Assembly (NCBI RefSeq): GCF_001514115.1
Contig: NZ_KQ948451.1
Span: forward strand, 1,191,898 to 1,255,897
Direction of reading: 5' to 3'
DNA length: 64,000 nucleotides
Origin: Streptomyces olivochromogenes
GTDB lineage: Bacteria > Actinomycetota > Actinomycetes > Streptomycetales > Streptomycetaceae
Shown: positions 9,558 through 18,514 of the stretch, one piece after another
How positions within the stretch are numbered: the stretch's first letter is position 1
Layout of the letters: each line of letters starts with the position of its first letter
Notes under the pieces: model-generated
The model's database searches: none
The model's input: the letters and a program-made list of their open reading frames with translations, nothing else
What the model was told of the DNA's origin: nothing
Position numbers and translations under genes: made by a program

Positions 9558-9933
9558 GAAGCCGAGCCTAGGCGCGCTCCCCGCCGCTCCGGGACCTACA
9601 TCACAAACTCGGGGGCTGGCGCGCTCGTTACCGGCGGGTTAAGCTCAGACGAGCGAGTTACCCACTCGCGTCTTGCTTGCGGTGGCCTGGTGACGCAGCC
9701 GCCGTGAGAGCAGTCGGTTCGGTACCTCAGGTACCTCTGTACGACACGGCTCCGGGACAGGGCCGGTCGGCATCACCGTTCCCCGGGTACGCCCTCGCGG
9801 GCACCCCCCTCTGGACGGCACCGGGCGTGTGCGCTCGTCAGCCCGGCAACACCCGCACTCTCCGCACTCCGTGCGCCTCCTCGGCGTACCTGCGTGCGCT
9901 CCTCAGTCGTCACCCTCTTCCTGGAGTCCCGCG
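9558..9933. other. Divergent intergenic region upstream of the 3-hydroxyacyl-CoA dehydrogenase
   Basis: 376 bases without a credible gene. It holds a small hairpin GCGAGT-TACCC-ACTCGC near 9652-9669 and a paired GGTACC motif (GGTACCTCAGGTACC, about 9721-9735). CTGGAG about 9 bases before the ATG at 9934 serves as ribosome site. The leader of the dehydrogenase may start here; no riboswitch is recognised. Confidence 0.4.
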
Positions 9934-11739
9934 ATGGCAACTCCCCTGTCCGACACCCCTCTGTCCCCGCTGAAGACCATTGCCGTCGTCGGCCTCGGCA
10001 CGATGGGCACCGGCATCGCCGAGGTCCTCGTCCGGGCCGGCCGCGACGTCATCGGCATCGACATCAGCGAGGCCGTGGCCGCCCAGGCCCTGGCCGCCCT
10101 CGAAGCCTCCACCGCCCGCGCCGTGCGACGCGAGCGCCTCAGTGAGCAGGAGCGCGCCGACGCCCTGGCCCGCTTCCGCACCTTCACCGACCTCACGGCC
10201 GCCGCCGACGCCGATCTGGTCATCGAGGTGACCCCGGAGTCGTACGACATCAAGCAGCAGGTCTTCCGCGCGCTGGACAACATCGTGCGCCCGGACACCA
10301 TCCTGGCCACCGGCACCAACGCCCTCTCGGTGACGCGCCTGGCCGCCGACTCGGCCCGCCCCGAGCGCGTCCTCGGCCTGCACTTCTTCAATCCGGCCCC
10401 GGCGATGAAGCTGGTCGAGGTCGTGTCGTCGGTGCTGACCGCCCCCACGGCCGTGACCGCGGTCACCAACCTCGCGCTCGACCTCGGCAAGGAGCCCGTC
10501 GCGGTCGGCGACCGCCCCGGCTTCGTCGCCGACGGGCTGCTGTTCGGCTACCTCAACCAGGCCGCCTCGATGTACGAGGCCAAGTACGCCTCCCGCGAGG
10601 ACATCGACGCCGCGATGAAGCTCGGCTGCGGGCTGCCCATGGGCCCGCTCGCGCTGCTCGACCTGATCGGCGTCGACACCGCGCGTACGGTCCTGGAGGC
10701 CATGTACGCCGAGTCCCGCGACCGGCTGCACGCCCCCGCGCCCATCCTCAAGCAGCTCAGCGAGGCGGGCCTGACCGGCCGCAAGTCGGGACGCGGCTTC
10801 TACTCCTACGAGGCCCCCGGCAGCCCGACCGTCGTGCGGGACGCGCTGACCCCCCTCTCCGGCGGCCCCGAGGTCCCCGGCCGCACCGTCCGCTCCGTCG
10901 GCGTCGCGGGCTCCGGGACCATGGCCTCCGGCATCGCCGAGGTCTTCGCGAAGGCCGGGTACGAGGTCGTCCTCGCCGCCCGCACCGAGGAGAAGGCACA
11001 GGCCGCGAAGGCCCGCATCGGCAAGTCCCTGGCCCGCTCGGTCGACAAGGGCCGGATGACCGCCGAGGCCGCCGCGAGCACCCTGGACCTGATCGTCCCG
11101 GCGGGCTCGTACGACGCCTTCGCCGATGTCGATCTGGCCCTGGAGGCGGTGGCCGAGGACCTGGAGGTCAAGCAGCAGCTGTTCGGAGTGTTCGACAAGG
11201 TCTGCAAGCCCGGCGCGATCCTCGCCACGACCACCTCCTCGCTGCCCGTCGTCGCCTGCGCCCGTGCCACCTCACGCCCCCAGGACGTGATCGGCATGCA
11301 CTTCTTCAACCCGGCCCCGGCGATGAAGCTGGTCGAGGTGGTCAGGACCGTCCTGACCGCGGACGACGTGCACGCCACGGTCCGCGAGCTGTGCGGGAAG
11401 ATCCGCAAGCACCCGGTGGACTGCGGGGACCGGGCCGGTTTCATCGTGAACGCGCTGCTCTTCCCGTACCTGAACAACGCGATCAAGATGGTCCAGGAGC
11501 ACTACGCCACCCTCGACGACATCGACGCCGCGATGAAGCTGGGCGGCGGCTACCCGATGGGGCCGTTCGAACTCCTCGACGTCGTCGGTCTGGACGTCTC
11601 GCTCGCCATCGAGAAGGTGCTGCACCGCGAGTTCCGCGACCCGGGTCTCGCCCCCGCGCCGCTCCTGGAGCACCTGGTGGCCGCGGGCTGCCTCGGCCGC
11701 AAGACGGGCCGCGGCTTCCGCGAATATGCCCGCCGCTGA
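9934..11739 (+). CDS. 3-hydroxyacyl-CoA (3-hydroxybutyryl-CoA) dehydrogenase, tandem-fused double module
   Basis: A 601-residue protein containing two complete 3-hydroxyacyl-CoA dehydrogenases in one chain. Each half has an NAD-binding start ('VVGLGTMGTGIAEVLVRAG' near residue 14; 'VAGSGTMASGIAEVFAKAG' near 325), the same catalytic block ('LHFFNPAPAMKLVEVV' and 'MHFFNPAPAMKLVEVV', with the catalytic His) and a C-terminal dimerisation block ('DIDAAMKLGCGLPMGPLALLD' and 'AAMKLGGGYPMGPFELLD'). It oxidises or reduces (S)-3-hydroxyacyl-CoA with NAD(H); beside ccr its likely job is to supply crotonyl-CoA from acetoacetyl-CoA. The second domains of each half may now serve a fused pseudo-dimer. A TetR gene follows after 136 bp. 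Confidence 0.93.
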   Translation: MATPLSDTPLSPLKTIAVVGLGTMGTGIAEVLVRAGRDVIGIDISEAVAAQALAALEASTARAVRRERLSEQERADALARFRTFTDLTAAADADLVIEVTPESYDIKQQVFRALDNIVRPDTILATGTNALSVTRLAADSARPERVLGLHFFNPAPAMKLVEVVSSVLTAPTAVTAVTNLALDLGKEPVAVGDRPGFVADGLLFGYLNQAASMYEAKYASREDIDAAMKLGCGLPMGPLALLDLIGVDTARTVLEAMYAESRDRLHAPAPILKQLSEAGLTGRKSGRGFYSYEAPGSPTVVRDALTPLSGGPEVPGRTVRSVGVAGSGTMASGIAEVFAKAGYEVVLAARTEEKAQAAKARIGKSLARSVDKGRMTAEAAASTLDLIVPAGSYDAFADVDLALEAVAEDLEVKQQLFGVFDKVCKPGAILATTTSSLPVVACARATSRPQDVIGMHFFNPAPAMKLVEVVRTVLTADDVHATVRELCGKIRKHPVDCGDRAGFIVNALLFPYLNNAIKMVQEHYATLDDIDAAMKLGGGYPMGPFELLDVVGLDVSLAIEKVLHREFRDPGLAPAPLLEHLVAAGCLGRKTGRGFREYARR

Positions 11740-11875
11740 GCGTCCCGGCGACCGGCTGCCCGACACCGCCGACTGGGGCGGACTGCTCGGCCCGGCCGCG
11801 GACCCCCTGCCCGTCGAGGGCGGGGGGTTCCCCGGACATGCGCGTTCCCCTGCGCACATGCAGTACGTTCGGGTC

Positions 11876-12688
11876 ATGTCCCAGCCCGCCAAGTCCTCAC
11901 GTACACCAGCCACGCCCGACGCTCCGGAGAGCGCCGCGGGCAGTCGCGCCGCCGCCCAACGGCTCAAGATGCGCCGAGAACTGGCGGCCGCGGCCATGGA
12001 GCTGTTCGCGACCAAGGGGTACGAGGCGACCACCGTCGACGAGATCGCGGCCCGGGCCGGGGTGGCCCGCCGCACGTTCTTCCGCCACTTCCGCTCCAAG
12101 GAAGAGGCGATCTTCCCCGATCACGACGACACCCTGATCCGCGCGGAGGCGGTCCTCAACGCGGCTCCGGCGCACGAGCACCCGCTCGACACGGTGTGCC
12201 GCGGCATCAAGGAAGTCATGACGATGTACGCGGCCCAGCCCGAGATCTCCGTCTCGCGCTACAAGCTGACCCGCGAGGTACCCACGCTCCGGGAGGCCGA
12301 GATCGCCTCCGTGGCCCGCTACGAGCGGCTTTTCACCCGCTATCTCCTGGGCCACTTCGACGAGCACGCGCACGACGACGACGCCAACGACGATCCGCTG
12401 CTCGCGGAGGTCGCCGCGTCCGCCGTGGTCACGGCCCACAACCATGTCCTGCGGCGCTGGCTGCGGGCGGGGGGACAAGGCGACGTCGAGGCGCAGCTGG
12501 ACCACGCCTTCTCCATCGTCCGCAAGACCTTCGGGACGGGGATCGGGGCCGGGCGGGAGACCACGCCCCGTACGGCGCCGGCGTCCACCTTCACCGAGGG
12601 TGACGTCCTGGTGACCGTGGCCCGGGTCGACGCGCCCCTGGACCAGGTCATGCGGACCATCGAGCAGGCCCTGCGAGAGCGGTCGTAG
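11876..12688 (+). CDS. TetR-family transcriptional regulator of the ethylmalonyl-CoA genes (inferred)
   Basis: A 270-residue regulator. The N-terminal helix-turn-helix reads 'AMELFATKGYEATTVDEIAARAGVARRTFFRHFRSKEEAIFPDHD', a textbook TetR domain, with a ~30-residue Ser/Ala/Pro-rich lead. The C-terminal ligand domain (about 100-270) includes an acidic loop 'HAHDDDANDDP'. The ATG at 11876 is chosen because it lies just before the conserved region; ATG 11858 is also possible. An imperfect palindrome TGCGC-N8-GCGCA lies just upstream (about 11839-11856) and could be its own operator. Position between the dehydrogenase and ccr suggests it controls carbon flow through crotonyl-CoA; the ligand may be an acyl-CoA, by inference only. 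Confidence 0.88.
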   Translation: MSQPAKSSRTPATPDAPESAAGSRAAAQRLKMRRELAAAAMELFATKGYEATTVDEIAARAGVARRTFFRHFRSKEEAIFPDHDDTLIRAEAVLNAAPAHEHPLDTVCRGIKEVMTMYAAQPEISVSRYKLTREVPTLREAEIASVARYERLFTRYLLGHFDEHAHDDDANDDPLLAEVAASAVVTAHNHVLRRWLRAGGQGDVEAQLDHAFSIVRKTFGTGIGAGRETTPRTAPASTFTEGDVLVTVARVDAPLDQVMRTIEQALRERS

Positions 12689-13636
12689 AACGCGGGTCAC
12701 AGGGGCCTCCCGGCCGCCGGGGGCACGGTCCCACCCGGACTCACGCGCGCCCGGAGGACGGGCCGAGCCCCCTCCTGACGGCTCGGCCGGGGACGAATCC
12801 GGGGGGGCAAGCTCGGGGCGCGGCACGGTCTTGACGGGTGGGTCTTCACCCTCGCCGAGATCGAGGAACCGTCCACGCGCGCCGTCCGCGCACCGCGATG
12901 GCCCTGTACCTGGCCTGCCCGGCGGACACACTCCGACGCCGGCCCGGCACGCCACCGCCCCAGCCGGACGGACGGGCACTGCGAGTCGTGGGCCGAAAAG
13001 TGCCGCCCTCGGACATCTACGCCCTCTGGTCGCGTCGCCCGCGCCCCCGGCTCCACCGCCGAGCACCCCCGTCATCGACCGCCCGGCGCCCCCGATGTCC
13101 GGGGCTCCCCGGGACGCCTCGCCGGCCCTCCGCAACGCCGACTCACCCCGACCGCGCCCCCGCACGCGCCCCCACACCGGAACCCCCACGCCGTGCCGCC
13201 GACACCAGGCGTTCTCCGAAGCGGCCCGCCACCCCGCCCCTCCGGCCCGCGTACCGGCCCTTCCATACCTCCCCTGACCAGTGCGTTTTGATCGATCATC
13301 GGTCGATCTGATCGATCATCGCTCACGTGTTACGTAAAGATTTCACCTGAGCGAAACTCATGGCACTCCGTGCCTTGCACGGTGACACGGCGTGCCATAC
13401 GTTGATGTTGTCCGGGCGGCCGGCGTGCAGAGACCTTTCGTACGCCGGCTGTCCCCGCAAGCCACTGGCGAGCGCGCCCGGACGCCTGCGTCACAGGCAA
13501 CCTTTTGCGCCAACCCAGCGCTGCCACCGCACCACCACCTTCGCCGAACCGACGGCACACCCCTCACTCCCAGCAGCAGCACCGACGTAACCCTCAAGTG
13601 TCTTCCCTCAAGACGCTCATCGCCGGAGGCAACACC
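12689..13636. other. Long intergenic region before ccr
   Basis: About 950 bases. The first 570 (to about 13260) are very GC-rich, encode only Pro/Arg-rich open frames in all phases with no recognisable protein, and contain a weak CCCGGC/GCCGGG hairpin near 12706. The last 350 hold the paired TGATCGATCA palindromes, a TTACGTAA palindrome (13330-13337) and the ccr promoter/leader. I find no B12 riboswitch although a B12 enzyme lies downstream. Confidence 0.5.
13289..13321. promoter_or_regulatory. Paired palindromic operator upstream of ccr
   Basis: Two identical 13-mers TGATCGATCATCG at 13289-13301 and 13309-13321, each containing the perfect palindrome TGATCGATCA. Their spacing is 20 bp, two helical turns, so two regulator dimers would bind on the same DNA face. 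A TTACGTAA palindrome follows at 13330-13337. Confidence 0.55.
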
Positions 13637-14974
13637 GTGAAGGACATCCTGGACGCGATTCAGTCGCAGACGGCCACGTCTGCCGACTTCGCCGCTCTTC
13701 CGCTCCCCGAGTCGTACCGCGCGATCACCGTGCACAAGGACGAGACGGAGATGTTCGCGGGGCTCACCACCCGCGACAAGGACCCCCGCAAGTCGATCCA
13801 CCTGGACGACGTGCCGGTGCCGGAGCTCGGCCCGGGCGAGGCTCTGGTGGCCGTGATGGCCTCCTCCGTCAACTACAACTCGGTCTGGACCTCGATCTTC
13901 GAGCCGATGGCGACCTTCGGCTTCCTGGAGCGCTACGGCAGGCTCAGCGAGCTCACCAAGCGCCACGACCTGCCGTACCACATCATCGGTTCCGACCTCG
14001 CGGGCGTCGTCCTGCGCACCGGCCCCGGCGTCAACGCCTGGAAGCCCGGTGACGAGGTCGTCGCGCACTGCCTGTCCGTCGAGCTGGAGTCCAGCGACGG
14101 GCACAACGACACGATGCTCGACCCCGAGCAGCGCATCTGGGGCTTCGAGACCAACTTCGGCGGCCTCGCCGAGATAGCCCTCGTCAAGTCCAACCAGCTG
14201 ATGCCGAAGCCCGACCACCTGTCGTGGGAGGAGGCCGCCGCTCCCGGGCTCGTGAACTCCACCGCGTACCGGCAGCTCGTGTCGAGGAACGGCGCCGGCA
14301 TGAAGCAGGGCGACAACGTCCTCATCTGGGGCGCGAGCGGCGGCCTCGGCTCGTACGCGACGCAGTTCGCGCTCGCCGGTGGCGCCAACCCCATCTGCGT
14401 CGTCAGCAGCGACCAGAAGGCGGACATCTGCCGGGCGATGGGCGCCGAGGCGATCATCGACCGCAACGCCGAGGGCTTCAAGTTCTGGAAGGACGAGCAC
14501 AACCAGGACCCGAAGGAGTGGAAGCGGTTCGGCAAGCGCATCCGTGAGCTGACGGGCGGCGAGGACGTCGACATCGTCTTCGAGCACCCGGGCCGCGAGA
14601 CCTTCGGCGCCTCCGTCTACGTCACCCGCAAGGGCGGCACCATCGTCACCTGCGCCTCGACCTCGGGCTACAACCACGAGTACGACAACCGCTACCTGTG
14701 GATGTCCCTGAAGCGCATCATCGGCTCCCACTTCGCCAACTACCGCGAGGCCTGGGAGGCCAACCGGCTGGTGGCCAAGGGCAAGATCCACCCGACGCTC
14801 TCCAAGGTGTACTCCCTGGAGGAGACCGGGCAGGCCGCGTACGACGTCCACCGCAACCTCCACCAGGGCAAGGTCGGCGTGCTCGCGCTGGCGCCCCGCG
14901 AGGGCCTGGGTGTGCGCGACGAGGAGAAGCGCGCCCAGCACATCGACGCCATCAACCGCTTCCGGAACGTCTGA
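13637..14974 (+). CDS. ccr: Crotonyl-CoA carboxylase/reductase
   Basis: A 445-residue zinc-less medium-chain dehydrogenase/reductase that reductively carboxylates crotonyl-CoA to (2S)-ethylmalonyl-CoA with NADPH and CO2. It is close to the Streptomyces collinus Ccr throughout: 'AITVHKDETEMFAGL' at the N-terminus, 'NYNSVWTSIFEP' in the active-site region, the nucleotide loop 'IWGASGGLGSYATQFALAGG', 'EHPGRETFGASVYVTRKGG', and the C-terminal 'QHIDAINRFRNV'. The GTG at 13637 lies 7 bases after GGAGG and matches known Ccr N-termini ('VKDILDAIQS'), so the longer frame upstream is not used. It supplies ethylmalonyl-CoA both for polyketide building blocks and for acetate assimilation. The mutase gene follows 9 bases later. 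Confidence 0.97.
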   Translation: MKDILDAIQSQTATSADFAALPLPESYRAITVHKDETEMFAGLTTRDKDPRKSIHLDDVPVPELGPGEALVAVMASSVNYNSVWTSIFEPMATFGFLERYGRLSELTKRHDLPYHIIGSDLAGVVLRTGPGVNAWKPGDEVVAHCLSVELESSDGHNDTMLDPEQRIWGFETNFGGLAEIALVKSNQLMPKPDHLSWEEAAAPGLVNSTAYRQLVSRNGAGMKQGDNVLIWGASGGLGSYATQFALAGGANPICVVSSDQKADICRAMGAEAIIDRNAEGFKFWKDEHNQDPKEWKRFGKRIRELTGGEDVDIVFEHPGRETFGASVYVTRKGGTIVTCASTSGYNHEYDNRYLWMSLKRIIGSHFANYREAWEANRLVAKGKIHPTLSKVYSLEETGQAAYDVHRNLHQGKVGVLALAPREGLGVRDEEKRAQHIDAINRFRNV

Positions 14975-14983
14975 GGTCCCGAG

Positions 14984-17032
14984 ATGACTGAGCGTCAGAA
15001 CGCCGCTGGACGGCGGGAGAAGGACCGGCCGTGGCTCATGCGGACCTACGCCGGTCACTCCACCGCCGAGGCGTCCAACGAGTTGTACCGGCGCAACCTC
15101 GCCAAGGGGCAGACGGGTCTCTCCGTGGCCTTCGACCTGCCCACGCAGACCGGGTACGACCCCGACCACATCCTCGCCCGCGGCGAGGTCGGCCGGGTCG
15201 GGGTGCCGGTCTCGCACCTCGGTGACATGCGCCGTCTGTTCCAGGACATCCCCCTGGAGCAGATGAACACCTCGATGACCATCAACGCCACCGCCATGTG
15301 GCTGCTGGCGCTCTACCAGGTCGTCGCCGAGGAGCAGGGCGCCGACATCACCAAGCTCCAGGGGACGACGCAGAACGACATCGTCAAGGAGTACCTGTCG
15401 CGGGGTACGCATGTCTTTCCGCCGGTGCCCTCACTCCGGCTGACGACGGACATGATCGCGTACACGGTCTCCCACATGCCCAAGTGGAACCCGATCAACA
15501 TCTGCTCCTACCACCTCCAGGAGGCGGGCGCGACCCCCGTCCAGGAGATCGCGTACGCGATGTCGACGGCCATCGCCGTGCTGGACGCCGTCCGCGACTC
15601 GGGGCAGGTGCCCGCCGAGAAGTTCGGTGACGTCGTCGCCCGTATCTCCTTCTTCGTGAACGCGGGTGTCCGGTTCATCGAGGAGATGTGCAAGATGCGG
15701 GCGTTCGGGCGGATCTGGGACCAGGTCACGCGCGAGCGCTACGGCATCCAGGACGCCAAGCAGCGTCGTTTTCGCTACGGCGTCCAGGTCAACTCGCTCG
15801 GTCTGACCGAGGCACAGCCGGAGAACAACGTCCAGCGGATCGTCCTCGAGATGCTGGCCGTGACGCTGTCGAAGGACGCACGCGCGCGTGCCGTGCAGCT
15901 GCCCGCCTGGAACGAGGCGCTGGGGCTGCCCCGGCCCTGGGACCAGCAGTGGTCGCTGCGCATCCAGCAGGTGCTGGCGCACGAGAGCGACCTGCTGGAG
16001 TACGAGGACATCTTCGAGGGCTCGCACGTCATCGAGGCGAAGGTCGCGGCCCTCGTCGAGGAGTCGCTCGCCGAGATGGACCGGATCGACGAGATGGGCG
16101 GGGCGATGGCCGCCGTCGAGTCGGGCTATCTGAAGTCGCAGCTCGTCTCCTCGCACGCCGAGCGCCGGGCCCGGATCGAGGGCGGCACCGAGAAGATCGT
16201 CGGCGTCAACATCTACGAGTCGACCGAGCCGAACCCGCTCACCGCCGACCTGGACGCGGCGATCCAGACCGTCGACCCGGCCGTCGAGGCCCGCGTGGTC
16301 GCCGCGCTCCAGCAGTGGCGCGACACGCGCTACCAGCCGCCGTTCAACCACCCGCGCCCCTGCAAGGCGCTGGAGCGGCTCAAGGAGGCGGCCAAGGGCA
16401 CCGGCAACCTCATGGAGGCCACCCTGGAGTGCGCCCGCGCCGGGGTCACGACCGGCGAGTGGTCCGAGGCCCTGCGCGAGGTGTTCGGCGAGTTCCGCGC
16501 CCCCACCGGTGTCTCGTCCGCGCCCGTCGCGGTCACCGCCGAGGAGGGCACCGCGCTGGCGCTGGTGCGCCGCAAGGTCGAGGAGACCGCCCGCGAGCTC
16601 GGCGTCGGCAAGCTCCGCTTCCTGGTGGGCAAGCCGGGCCTGGACGGGCACTCCAACGGCGCCGAGCAGATAGCCGTGCGCGCCCGCGACGCCGGGTTCG
16701 AGGTGGTCTACCAGGGCATCCGGCTCACGCCCGAACAGATCGTGGACGCGGCCGTCGCCGAGGACGTGCACGGCGTCGGTCTGTCCATCCTGTCCGGCTC
16801 CCACGCCCAGTTGGTGCCCGACGTGCTGGAGCGGCTGCGCGAGGCCGGCGCGGCCGACATCCCGGTGATCGCCGGCGGGATCATCCCGAACGCCGACGGC
16901 GAACTGCTGCGCGCCGCGGGAGTCGCCGCGGTATTCACACCGAAGGACTTCGACATCACCGGAATCATCGGCCGTATCGTCGACGAGATCCGCAAAGCGA
17001 ACAAGCTCGACCCCCTGGAGGTCCCCGCATGA
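14984..17032 (+). CDS. meaA: Ethylmalonyl-CoA mutase (MeaA-like, coenzyme B12-dependent)
   Basis: A 682-residue fused-chain acyl-CoA mutase. The substrate-binding TIM barrel (about 15-540) opens with 'RPWLMRTYAGHSTAEASNELYRR' and contains 'GLSVAFDLPTQTGYDPDH' and 'TSMTINATAMWLLALY'. The C-terminal Rossmann-like B12 domain (about 545-680) carries the cobalt-ligand motif DxHxxG as 'DGHSNG' plus 'LSILSGSH' and 'VPVIAGGIIP'. It converts ethylmalonyl-CoA to methylsuccinyl-CoA, the step after Ccr; the immediate ccr neighbour separates it from methylmalonyl-CoA mutase. Its stop overlaps the next start by 4 bases (ATGA). Confidence 0.95.
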   Translation: MTERQNAAGRREKDRPWLMRTYAGHSTAEASNELYRRNLAKGQTGLSVAFDLPTQTGYDPDHILARGEVGRVGVPVSHLGDMRRLFQDIPLEQMNTSMTINATAMWLLALYQVVAEEQGADITKLQGTTQNDIVKEYLSRGTHVFPPVPSLRLTTDMIAYTVSHMPKWNPINICSYHLQEAGATPVQEIAYAMSTAIAVLDAVRDSGQVPAEKFGDVVARISFFVNAGVRFIEEMCKMRAFGRIWDQVTRERYGIQDAKQRRFRYGVQVNSLGLTEAQPENNVQRIVLEMLAVTLSKDARARAVQLPAWNEALGLPRPWDQQWSLRIQQVLAHESDLLEYEDIFEGSHVIEAKVAALVEESLAEMDRIDEMGGAMAAVESGYLKSQLVSSHAERRARIEGGTEKIVGVNIYESTEPNPLTADLDAAIQTVDPAVEARVVAALQQWRDTRYQPPFNHPRPCKALERLKEAAKGTGNLMEATLECARAGVTTGEWSEALREVFGEFRAPTGVSSAPVAVTAEEGTALALVRRKVEETARELGVGKLRFLVGKPGLDGHSNGAEQIAVRARDAGFEVVYQGIRLTPEQIVDAAVAEDVHGVGLSILSGSHAQLVPDVLERLREAGAADIPVIAGGIIPNADGELLRAAGVAAVFTPKDFDITGIIGRIVDEIRKANKLDPLEVPA

Positions 17033-17994
17033 CCACGCCCGTCAACCGCCTTCGCCCGCGGCGTTCCTGCCTGGCCGTGCCCGGCTCGAACCCCCGCTTC
17101 CTGGAGAAGGCCCAGGGCCTCCCCGCGGACCAGGTCTTCCTGGACCTGGAGGACGCCTGCGCCCCGCTCACCAAGCCCGAGGCGCGGCACACCATCGTGA
17201 AGTTCCTGAACGAGGGCGACTGGACCGGCAAGACGCGGGTCGTGCGGGTGAACGACTGGACGACGCACTGGACGTACCGCGATGTCGTCACGGTCGTCGA
17301 GGGCGCGGGCCAGAACCTCGACTGCATCATGCTGCCGAAGGTCCAGGACGCCCAGCAGGTCGTCGCGCTCGACCTGCTGCTGACGCAGATCGAGAAGACG
17401 ATGGGCTTCGAGGTCGGCAAGATCGGCATCGAGGCGCAGATCGAGAACGCGAAGGGGCTCGTCAACGTCGACGAGATCGCGGCCGCCTCACCGCGTGTAG
17501 AGACCATCATCTTCGGCCCGGCCGACTTCATGGCCTCCATCAACATGAAGTCGCTGGTCGTGGGCGAGCAGCCGCCGGGCTACCCGGCTGACGCGTACCA
17601 CTACATCCTGATGCGCATCCTGATGGCCGCCCGTACGCACGACCTCCAGGCGATCGACGGCCCCTACCTCCAGATCCGCAACCAGGAGGGCTACCGCGAG
17701 GTCGCCCGGCGCGCCGCCGCCCTGGGCTTCGACGGCAAGTGGGTGCTGCACCCGGACCAGGTCGCCGCGGCCAACGAGATCTTCTCGCCCTCCCAGGAGG
17801 ACTTCGACCACGCCGAGCTCATCCTCGACGCATACGAGTACTACACGTCCGAGGCGGGCGGCAAGAAGGGCTCCGCGATGCTCGGCGACGAGATGATCGA
17901 CGAGGCCAGCCGCAAGATGGCCCTGGTCATCTCGGGCAAGGGCCGGGCGGCCGGCATGCAGCGCACGTCCAAGTTCGAAGCCCCGGAGGCCTGA
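17029..17994 (+). CDS. HpcH/HpaI (CitE-like) CoA lyase, probable beta-methylmalyl-CoA/malyl-CoA lyase
   Basis: A 321-residue TIM-barrel lyase of the citrate lyase beta-subunit type, overlapping meaA by 4 bases. Key stretches are 'RRSCLAVPGSNPRFLEKAQ', the metal-binding 'VFLDLEDACAPLTKPEAR', the acidic 'IGIEAQIENAKGLVNVDEIA', 'IIFGPADFMASI' and 'GKWVLHPDQVAAANEIF'. In the ethylmalonyl-CoA pathway this enzyme splits beta-methylmalyl-CoA to glyoxylate and propionyl-CoA, or joins glyoxylate with acetyl-CoA. The pathway role follows from the operon; the exact substrate preference is not visible. Confidence 0.92.
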   Translation: MTTPVNRLRPRRSCLAVPGSNPRFLEKAQGLPADQVFLDLEDACAPLTKPEARHTIVKFLNEGDWTGKTRVVRVNDWTTHWTYRDVVTVVEGAGQNLDCIMLPKVQDAQQVVALDLLLTQIEKTMGFEVGKIGIEAQIENAKGLVNVDEIAAASPRVETIIFGPADFMASINMKSLVVGEQPPGYPADAYHYILMRILMAARTHDLQAIDGPYLQIRNQEGYREVARRAAALGFDGKWVLHPDQVAAANEIFSPSQEDFDHAELILDAYEYYTSEAGGKKGSAMLGDEMIDEASRKMALVISGKGRAAGMQRTSKFEAPEA

Positions 17995-17999
17995 GCACC

Positions 18000-18512
18000 A
18001 TGCAGTTCGGACGCACGTACGAGGAGTTCGAGGTCGGCGCGGTCTACAAGCACTGGCCCGGGAAAACGGTCACGGAGTACGACGACCACCTCTTCTGTCT
18101 CCTGACCATGAACCACCACCCCCTCCACATGGACACGAACTACGCGGAGCGGACGACGGACTTCGGCAGGAACGTCGTCGTGGGCAACTACATCTACTCG
18201 CTGCTGCTCGGCATGTCCGTCCCGGACGTCTCCGGGAAGGCGATCGCCAACCTGGAGATCGAGTCGCTGAAGCACGTGGCGCCGACCTTCCACGGCGACA
18301 CGATCTACGGCGAGACCACGGTCCTCGACAAGACGCCCTCGAAGTCGAAGAGCGACCGCGGGATCGTCCACGTCGAGACCAAGGGCTACAAGCAGGACGG
18401 CACGCTGGTGTGCGTGTTCCGCCGCAAGGTCATGGTGCCGACCGAGACGTACATCAAGGAGCGCGGGGGCGAGCAGCCCGGCCGTCCGGAACTCAAGCAG
18501 CAGGAGAAGTAG
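18000..18512 (+). CDS. MaoC-family hydratase, probable mesaconyl-CoA hydratase
   Basis: A 170-residue single hot-dog domain. The hydratase 2 motif residues are seen in 'HHPLHMDTNYAERTTDFGRNVVVGNYIYSLLLGM' (D, H and the YxxxxxFG-like spacing). Second-half strands 'FHGDTIYGETTVLDK' and 'GIVHVETKGYKQDGTLVCVFRRKVMV' complete the fold. In this operon the expected reaction is mesaconyl-CoA plus water to beta-methylmalyl-CoA, directly feeding the upstream lyase. The ATG follows the lyase stop by 5 bases. The highly charged C-terminal tail has no known role. Confidence 0.9.
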   Translation: MQFGRTYEEFEVGAVYKHWPGKTVTEYDDHLFCLLTMNHHPLHMDTNYAERTTDFGRNVVVGNYIYSLLLGMSVPDVSGKAIANLEIESLKHVAPTFHGDTIYGETTVLDKTPSKSKSDRGIVHVETKGYKQDGTLVCVFRRKVMVPTETYIKERGGEQPGRPELKQQEK

Positions 18513-18514
18513 CC

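Noticed and set aside
12697..13311. Several open frames in the long gap before ccr
   Set aside because: They give Pro/Arg-rich translations on both strands, lack ribosome sites and match nothing; treated as non-coding.
13340..13636. Cobalamin riboswitch controlling the B12-dependent mutase operon
   Set aside because: No B12-box-like conserved element is visible in the ccr leader.
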